Assembly (NCBI GenBank): GCA_014621425.1
Contig: JAANBB010000535.1
Coordinates: forward strand, 1-24,149
Origin: Cylindrodendrum hubeiense
Lineage: Eukaryota; Ascomycota; Sordariomycetes; Hypocreales; Nectriaceae
Reading direction: 5' to 3'
Length of the DNA stretch: 24,149 nt
Below, in pieces: positions 18,749-24,149 of the stretch (its first letter is position 1; every line of letters starts with the position of its first letter). The translations under genes and the position numbers were made by a program. The notes beneath the pieces are model-generated. The model worked only from the letters and a program-made list of their open reading frames with translations. It did not search any database and was not told where the DNA came from.

Positions 18749-19810
18749 TAACCACATCATGAATAATCTGCACGGCGCCGTGGTTTCAGAGAATAGGGAA
18801 AAAATCACTTCGCTTGCTTAATCTGCTAATTATGCTGGAAAAGAAAACGCTAAGAATGCTCTGGTTGGCGGTTTCGCCTCACCTCGTGCTCCTCTTTGAC
18901 TTCGCCTCGTTGCGTGTGCGGTTGCGTGTGCTTGTGTGAACTCTTCTCTCTCTCACTCTTTCTCTCTGACCAAGGTAGTGTCTAACCAAGGTAGTGATGA
19001 TAGTAACAAGTTTGAAATCAACCCCCCAACCCCTTTTTTTTTTCTCTTCCCCTTCCTCAGAACCCGGTAAAAGGAGAAAAATAAAATCAACGTCATCAAT
19101 CCATCAAAGTCACTTCCCGCACGAGCGGTCCGTCTATCTATAGAGGCCTAATAGTCTCTTTTGGGAGAGGGCCCAACCTCCCCGTCAATCGTCTCCCGCC
19201 TCACTCTTGGCGCTTCGTCTGGGTCCAGGTCGTGATTTTAGTCTCCCCGCGCCTAAGAAACTCCCCGTCCCCGGTCCCGTATCCATTTCTGGTCCGTTCG
19301 GGCCCCGAGCCGGCCGTGCCTGAGAGTCAAGAACCAACCGGACCGCCACATCCACCGCACCCGAGATGAAACCGTCGCTCTCCTTGATTGAAACCGAGAA
19401 CCGAAGCAAATCATGTTTGGTATCCGCCAACTCCGCCATTCCCATGTCCATGGCCTCTTCCCCATGTAGGAGCGTCACTCTGCCTCCTCCAGCAATTGAA
19501 ACCAAAAGAAAAGTAGAAATATGCTCAGCTTCATTACACCCTCAGTCATTCCCCGTATGTGCCGTTGGCTCAACATGCCCGGCCTTCTGCAGTCCAAGAA
19601 AAATACGTAACCACACAACACACATTATGATCTAAGAGACTGCCAAGGACTAGGGGCTAAGCCCACCCCCAACTCTGTTGAGGACGCTCGAGTCCCGGCT
19701 CTCATGCGCCGGCCTTGGAATCCTCAACCCTCCACCCTACTGTAGTGGCTCAATTGTCAAGCATCACCGGTCCGAAAGACGAGCCGTCGAAGGCTGCGCA
19801 GTCCAAGTGC

Positions 19811-19846
19811 GCAGGGGTCCTCACGGCCGTACTGTGAGGTCCCTGC
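19811..19846. other. Hairpin with 12-bp interrupted stem
   Basis: GCAGGG and CCTCAC on the left arm pair with GTGAGG and CCCTGC on the right, with a small internal bulge and a nine-base loop (GGCCGTACT). It lies about 450 bp beyond the ABC transporter stop codon. It could be an element of that gene's 3' UTR or an unrelated structured RNA; no RNA family is recognised. Confidence 0.6.
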
Positions 19847-20295
19847 ATAAAAGTCCAGTTCAACAACTGGTGGCGGGTTTGAGCGAATGAATTAGTTTGC
19901 GGGTGACATAACCCGGTCTCATTAATCACGAAAGAAAGAAAAAAGAAAAACTCCACAACGCCGATTCCATGCTGTCTTAAATGCCGAAACTTTGTTGAAA
20001 CTTCGTAGACGAGGATCGTGTCTTTTCATAAACCGAGTGACATGTCGAAGTAGTAGTGGAGAAGCATCTCGAAAAAGGCCAGGAAACGACCAAGGAACTT
20101 CGCGGAAAGTTCGCTTGGATGAGATGCCCCGATAAAGCGGGACGAGAAAAGGAAAGGTGTTATCCTGGCCCATCTCGAGGTTCAGCGACCCACTCCGGGG
20201 GCAATGTTAATTAGATACGCATGCGTAAAATAGCCATGTGCGAGGCTTCGTCATTTGCCGTCGATCACACATGTGCAAGGGCCAAATTCGTCGCC

Positions 20296-23200
20296 TTACT
20301 GTCGCTCTCTAGAATGGTCCTCCGTATGGCTCGATTCAGCGTCCGAGGAGGCAGATGAGGAAGAAGAAGTTGATTCCTCTCCTTTCCCTTTGCATCCATG
20401 GCTCGTGGCAGTTCCAGAGAGGGTTCCAGATGACGCAAGACTGTTATAGCCGTCTAAGGGTGCATCGGACTTCTTCTTGCCACCCATATTGGCTCTTCGG
20501 AGAGCCTTTGCAGCTTTCAAATGAGCTTCGCGGGCTGCATCCAGAGCACGCTCCGCTCGGATCTGCTTCTCCCACATTGAAGCATACCGGCCACTTGCTG
20601 CAAGAAGTTCCTCGTGGGTGCCTCGCTCAATGATAGCACCAGCGTTAAGGACAATAATCTGATCAGCGTGGGTAATGGTAGACAATCGGTGACTATGAGA
20701 GAAGTGTTAGTCGCAGTTCAGAGGTGATGCAGATAGCACAGGGACATACGCAATGATGAGTAGTGTGCGGCCTTGGCCAATATTCCACACATTATCCTGG
20801 ATCTCCTGCTCGGTATGAGAGTCCAGCGCGGACGTGGCCTCATCCAGCATGATGATCTTGGGGTCCTTAAGAATAGTACGGGCGATGGCAACGCGCTGCT
20901 TCTCGCCACCGCTAAGACGCAGGCCCCGCTCGCCGACCTGCGTGTCATACTGGTCGGGGAATGACATGATACGATCGTGAATGCTAGCGGCGCGACAAGC
21001 GGCGTAAACGTCTTCGTTTGTGGCTGCGGGGTTGGCATACTTGAGATTGTACATCAGGGTCTCGTTGAAAAGGGTCGTGTCCTGAGGGACTACTCCAATG
21101 TGGCGTCTCACTGAGTTGATGGTAAGATCCTTGACGTCTTGACCGTCGAATTCAATGCTGCCCTCGTCGCAGTCATAGTAGCGGAACATGTGACGGAAAA
21201 GCGTCGATTTGCCACCGCCTGACTCACCCACAAAGGCAGTGGTGGTGCCAGGGAGGCATTCGAAGCTGATATTCCGCAGTGCCGGCCTGCGTCGGTCATA
21301 CGAGAAGCTGACATTGTTCCAACGGATACGGCCCTTGAAACTTTCGAGAGGAACGGCGTGGGGTGTGTCGACAACTGTAGGCTGAATCTTGAAGAGCTCC
21401 AAGAGCCTCTCGCCGGAAATCATGGCCTGCTGAACAGTACGGTAAAAGGTGCCGAAGAAGTTGAGCGGTCCCTGGAGCTGCGTGAGATATGAAACGACCG
21501 TGAACCAATCGCCGGTGGTTCGCACTCCGACGGCAACTTGCCATCCACAGACCAAGGCCGCGATGATCCTTCCCAGATTGAAAACGACAGTTTGGCAGAT
21601 ATTCATCTTCATCATGCCCATTTGGACCTGCGCTTCAGCCGTCTGGAAAACCCCAACCTTGTCCTGGTAGCGGCGGGACTCGAAGTCCTCGGCGTTGAAG
21701 TATTTGACAGTCTCGTAGCTCGAAATTGAGTCGTTCTTGACTGCTTCTTCCTCACGATCGGCATTCGTCATTTCGCGACGCTGATCTGCTCGAGTCGATG
21801 CCATCTTGATGGTCATATAGAGATACCAACACGTATCCACCAGGTTGATCTCAGCGTAGAGAGGTCCATACTGGTAATAGAAAAGGAATATGGCGATGAA
21901 AAGGTCCAAGAGCATTGGGAAAACTTGGAACGTCACCTGTTCCAAAAATTGGTTGATGGCTGATCCCTTGTTGAGGGCAGACAGGACCTCGCCGGTGCGC
22001 TTTGAAAGGTGGAAATCAAGGCTCAGAGAGTGGACATGGTTAAATGCTGCTGTGGTGAGTCCTCTGTAAGAATATTGAGAGACGGGGATCCACAGAATCG
22101 ATCTTAGCGAACCCAGCAGACCCGACTGGCCCTGCAGGATCCAGAAGACTCCCAGCAAAGAAAAGTCTTTGAGAGGGAAGTTTTTGGTAGTAAGCGGCTC
22201 GCCCTCGGAGACGAGTTTGATAACCTCGGTCAGCCTGTTCACGACAGTGCCAATTTGGTACGGCACCGCCGCGTTCACCAGGCGCTGCAAAATTACCAGG
22301 CAAAAGCAGATGAGAACATGAACCTGGAGTTTAACGACATCCTTGGGCCACAGGTAGGGAAAGAATAGTGAGTATCCGCGAAGGTATTCCCACCACGTCT
22401 TGTGGGGGAGCTTCTCGGGGCGGTAGAAGGCCGCTGGTTCATCCTTGCGGGGACCGACAGACTTGGTGGCGTTGGAAATGGTTCGGCCACGGGATCGACG
22501 ACCATTAGTCTCTCGGCCATTGGCTACCTGGCCATTCTGAGCGTCGTATGACCGGCGGTTTCCATTAAGCAGCGGGGTAGACTCGCCTACACGACCCTCC
22601 TCAAGCTTTTCGTCGGAGCGGCGCACCTTCCGGATCCACGCAGTGGTAAAGACGCCAATAAGGGCGAGCAGATGTAAGATTCGTACGAGGTAGAGAACCA
22701 GGTCGAATTTGGTCCATGAGTCGATGCAGCTCCCGTCTTTCTTTGGGTCACTATTTCGAACTGAACGAAAGAAGTGGCAATCGGCAGCGGCAACGAAGGT
22801 GGTGGATGCCATGATGAGCTCCCCGGCAAAGCCGAGGACCCAAACAAGGAAGTGGACCACATTGGGGCCCTTGCGCCAGTCGAATAAGGAGATGAGTATG
22901 TAGAGGTAGAAGAAGAGGGCACCGGTAACATGGACCTGGGCAAAGCGGGTCAGTATGAGCTGCATTGGGATTCTGGCAGCACACAGCGCGCCGGGGTCTC
23001 ACATACCACACTCCATTCGCCAGCCCACGGCAGTCCCTCCTTTGACCAGCGGAACGGGTCCTCGTGCCAAAAGGCATGGTTGAACATGATGGCGGCGCTG
23101 GCAACATAGCTCAGGAAGACTATGGCGGCGAGGTAGCGGAAGATGTTCTTCTGGGTGCGGCCGAAGCCAGGCCCAATCTTACGAGAGCCATCGGCGCGGG

Positions 23201-23438
23201 CGTGCTTCTTCTTTGTCATGGGCAATGGCTTGCCACCGGGGCCCTTGACATTCGGCTGGACAAGGTCCTCTTCCTTCCTGGAATTGACGACGCTGTACCA
23301 GGCGGCGCAGGAGATGAAGGCGGACAGGAGGATGAGGGCGTATAGGTACTGGGTGTGGCGGAGAATGTCGTCGGCGAGGGAGAGACCATCGCGGTCGGGG
23401 CCGCGCTGGGCGGGCGGCATGTTGTCGGGGGCGGCCAT
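20296..23438 (-). CDS. hmt1: HMT1/ABCB6-type half ABC transporter
   Basis: Exons, read on the minus strand, are 23438-23007, 22935-20750 and 20692-20296, giving 1004 residues. Hmt1 of Schizosaccharomyces pombe is a vacuolar-membrane half transporter for phytochelatin- or glutathione-bound cadmium; ABCB6 is its animal relative. The protein begins with an extra N-terminal domain of five hydrophobic segments (about 31-50, 100-120, 148-163, 170-193, 217-238), diagnostic of this subfamily, then a polar linker, six helices, and one nucleotide-binding domain. This has Walker A GESGGGKS (714-721), Q-loop VVPQD, signature LSGGEKQR (818-825), Walker B IIMLDE (catalytic E843) and the H-loop HRLS (874-877). 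The last exon ends in a Ser-rich, Lys-containing tail. ATG 23438 has a strong context (CATCATGG). If the leader intron at 23445-23514 is removed, an upstream ATG at 23568 is in frame and would add 20 residues. Family is secure; substrate and vacuolar location are inferred from homologues. Confidence 0.95.
20693..20749 (-). other. ABC transporter intron 2 (57 nt)
   Basis: Donor GTATGT, branch point GACTAAC and acceptor CATAG on the minus strand, in phase 2. It splits the Ala codon immediately before the H-loop His of HRLS, so correct splicing is needed for a working nucleotide-binding domain. Confidence 0.93.
22936..23006 (-). other. ABC transporter intron 1 (71 nt)
   Basis: Donor GTATGT, branch point ACTGAC and acceptor GCCCAG on the minus strand, in phase 0. 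Splicing joins ...WAGEWSV to [12 protein letters not shown] inside the N-terminal membrane domain. Confidence 0.92.
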
Positions 23439-23444
23439 GATGTG

Positions 23445-23514
23445 CTGGAGACGGGTGAGCGAGGTCGGGGCAAGAAGCGGCAGCCCATGTGAGGGAGGAA
23501 GAAGGCGGACGTAC
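23445..23514 (-). other. Probable leader intron of the ABC transporter (70 nt)
   Basis: On the minus strand there is a perfect donor GTACGT (23514-23509), a CTCAC branch-like site, and the acceptor CTCCAG ending at 23445, six bases before the ATG at 23438. Removal deletes an out-of-frame upstream ATG at 23488 and brings the ATG at 23568 into frame with the main ORF. Transcript evidence is needed to confirm it. Confidence 0.5.
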
Positions 23515-24149
23515 AGGCGGGAAAGGAGACGGGGGAGAGCGCGAAGAGAGAGAGGAGGCGGAGGGCATTCACCACGGACGAACCATTGCCCTGCCCGTGG
23601 CAATTGGCGAGAGAGAGGGGAGGGAGACGAGGGGGAAAACGAGCGAGTGGCGGGTGGAAGAGAGGCACGAGATGTTGTGATGTGAGAGACGAAGTAAAGT
23701 CTCGAGGCTCGAAGTCGAGTCTGGTCTAAGTCTAAGTCCCTGCTTAGGTTGGCTCAGCAGGTTCCTTCCGTGGCGGGTGAGTGGTACGTAGTGACAGAGG
23801 TAGTGGAGCGGGCCAGTGAGTGGGTGGGCAGGCGCAGGCGCAGGTGCATAGTACAAGCACCGGGACCAGCGACCGCGCAAAAGCACAGGCGCAGAGCACA
23901 AGCACAAGCACAAGCACAAGCACAAGCACAAGCACAGGCACAGGTAGGTGCGTGCAGGTGAGGTGGGCGGGCAGCAGCGACCTTTGGTGGGGCAGCTGAC
24001 TTGGGTCAGTGGCGAAAGCCACCCGAGCTTGCCCTTGTCCCTGTCTGTTTGCTGCCCGGAGGAAATATACATAGAAATAGTACGTACCTGGTTGTTCTTG
24101 AATCCGAGATCCAATGGAGCTCGGGGACGGAGGATGGAGGCTTTGCCTG
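23515..24149 (-). promoter_or_regulatory. ABC transporter upstream region
   Basis: There is no gene on either strand with credible composition. A five-residue uORF (MVRPW) runs from ATG 23586 to TGA 23571-23569, and its stop directly abuts the weak-context ATG at 23568. From 23587 to 23845 there is no minus-strand ATG, suggesting transcribed leader. A hexamer array lies further upstream (23895-23942). Confidence 0.4.
23895..23942. repeat. AGCACA hexanucleotide array
   Basis: Seven perfect AGCACA units and one variant (GGCACA). A flanking stretch from about 23830 contains related GGCGCA units. The array is 457-504 bp upstream of the ABC transporter ATG. Confidence 0.92.

Larger units (their letters stand above)
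16876..20295. other. 3.4-kb spacer between converging ceramide synthase and ABC transporter genes
   Basis: No confident gene. It contains the 3' flanks of both neighbours, a CA microsatellite (17637-17655), an ACT-rich stretch (17570-17615), a 14-bp tandem repeat (18686-18748), a G-rich tract (18272-18293), pyrimidine-rich tracts (about 18940-18968 and 19021-19060) and a long hairpin (19811-19846). Open frames here have unlikely composition; one weak 89-codon candidate at 19366-19635 is discussed as a finding. Confidence 0.4.

Noticed and set aside
23569..24114. 181-codon minus-strand ORF upstream of the ABC transporter
   Set aside because: The frame stays open because it runs through hexamer repeats that encode Leu-Cys units. 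It ends as the short MVRPW uORF, so only its last ATG is of interest.

Overview
The window is nuclear DNA of a filamentous ascomycete (Pezizomycotina), most likely a Sordariomycete such as a Hypocreales species. Four features support this: short introns of 54-71 nt with GTNNGT donors and CTRAC branch points; gene-sparse spacers of 0.7-3.4 kb full of microsatellites and TAGG/CCTA repeats; pyrimidine-rich leaders; and a palH gene, which belongs to fungal ambient-pH signalling. I see no mobile element, CRISPR array, rRNA or tRNA gene, and no viral or toxin gene.

Layout from left to right. (1) 1-1149, plus strand: the 3' part of an unrecognised low-complexity protein with two internal repeat arrays. 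(2) 1854-4544, plus: a PIF1-family 5'-to-3' DNA helicase with one intron, a probable mitochondrial presequence upstream of a second start codon, and two SUMO-interaction-like motifs. (3) 5852-8121, plus: EDC3, the mRNA-decapping scaffold (LSm, FDF and YjeF_N domains), with one intron. (4) 10605-12890, plus: palH, the seven-helix ambient-pH sensor, behind an unusual 1-kb stretch with no ATG on the coding strand. (5) 15398-16875, plus: a LAG1/LAC1-type ceramide synthase with one intron. (6) 20296-23438, minus: an HMT1/ABCB6-type half ABC transporter with two coding introns and a probable leader intron.

The genes are independently transcribed housekeeping and stress genes (genome stability, mRNA turnover, pH sensing, sphingolipid synthesis, metal/thiol transport). 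They do not form a biosynthetic cluster or an obvious single system, and I did not find a clear novel multi-gene system. The most informative non-coding signals are: the ATG-free zone before palH (0 ATG but 14-15 CAT in about 1 kb) ending in a five-codon uORF; a PacC-core-like hexamer cluster in the same spacer; the layered start codons of PIF1; the leader intron and adjacent uORF of the ABC transporter; a triple CCAAT repeat before the ceramide synthase; and a 12-bp-stem hairpin downstream of the ABC transporter.

All splice sites were read by eye from splice consensus, reading-frame continuity and family similarity. No search or alignment was run.
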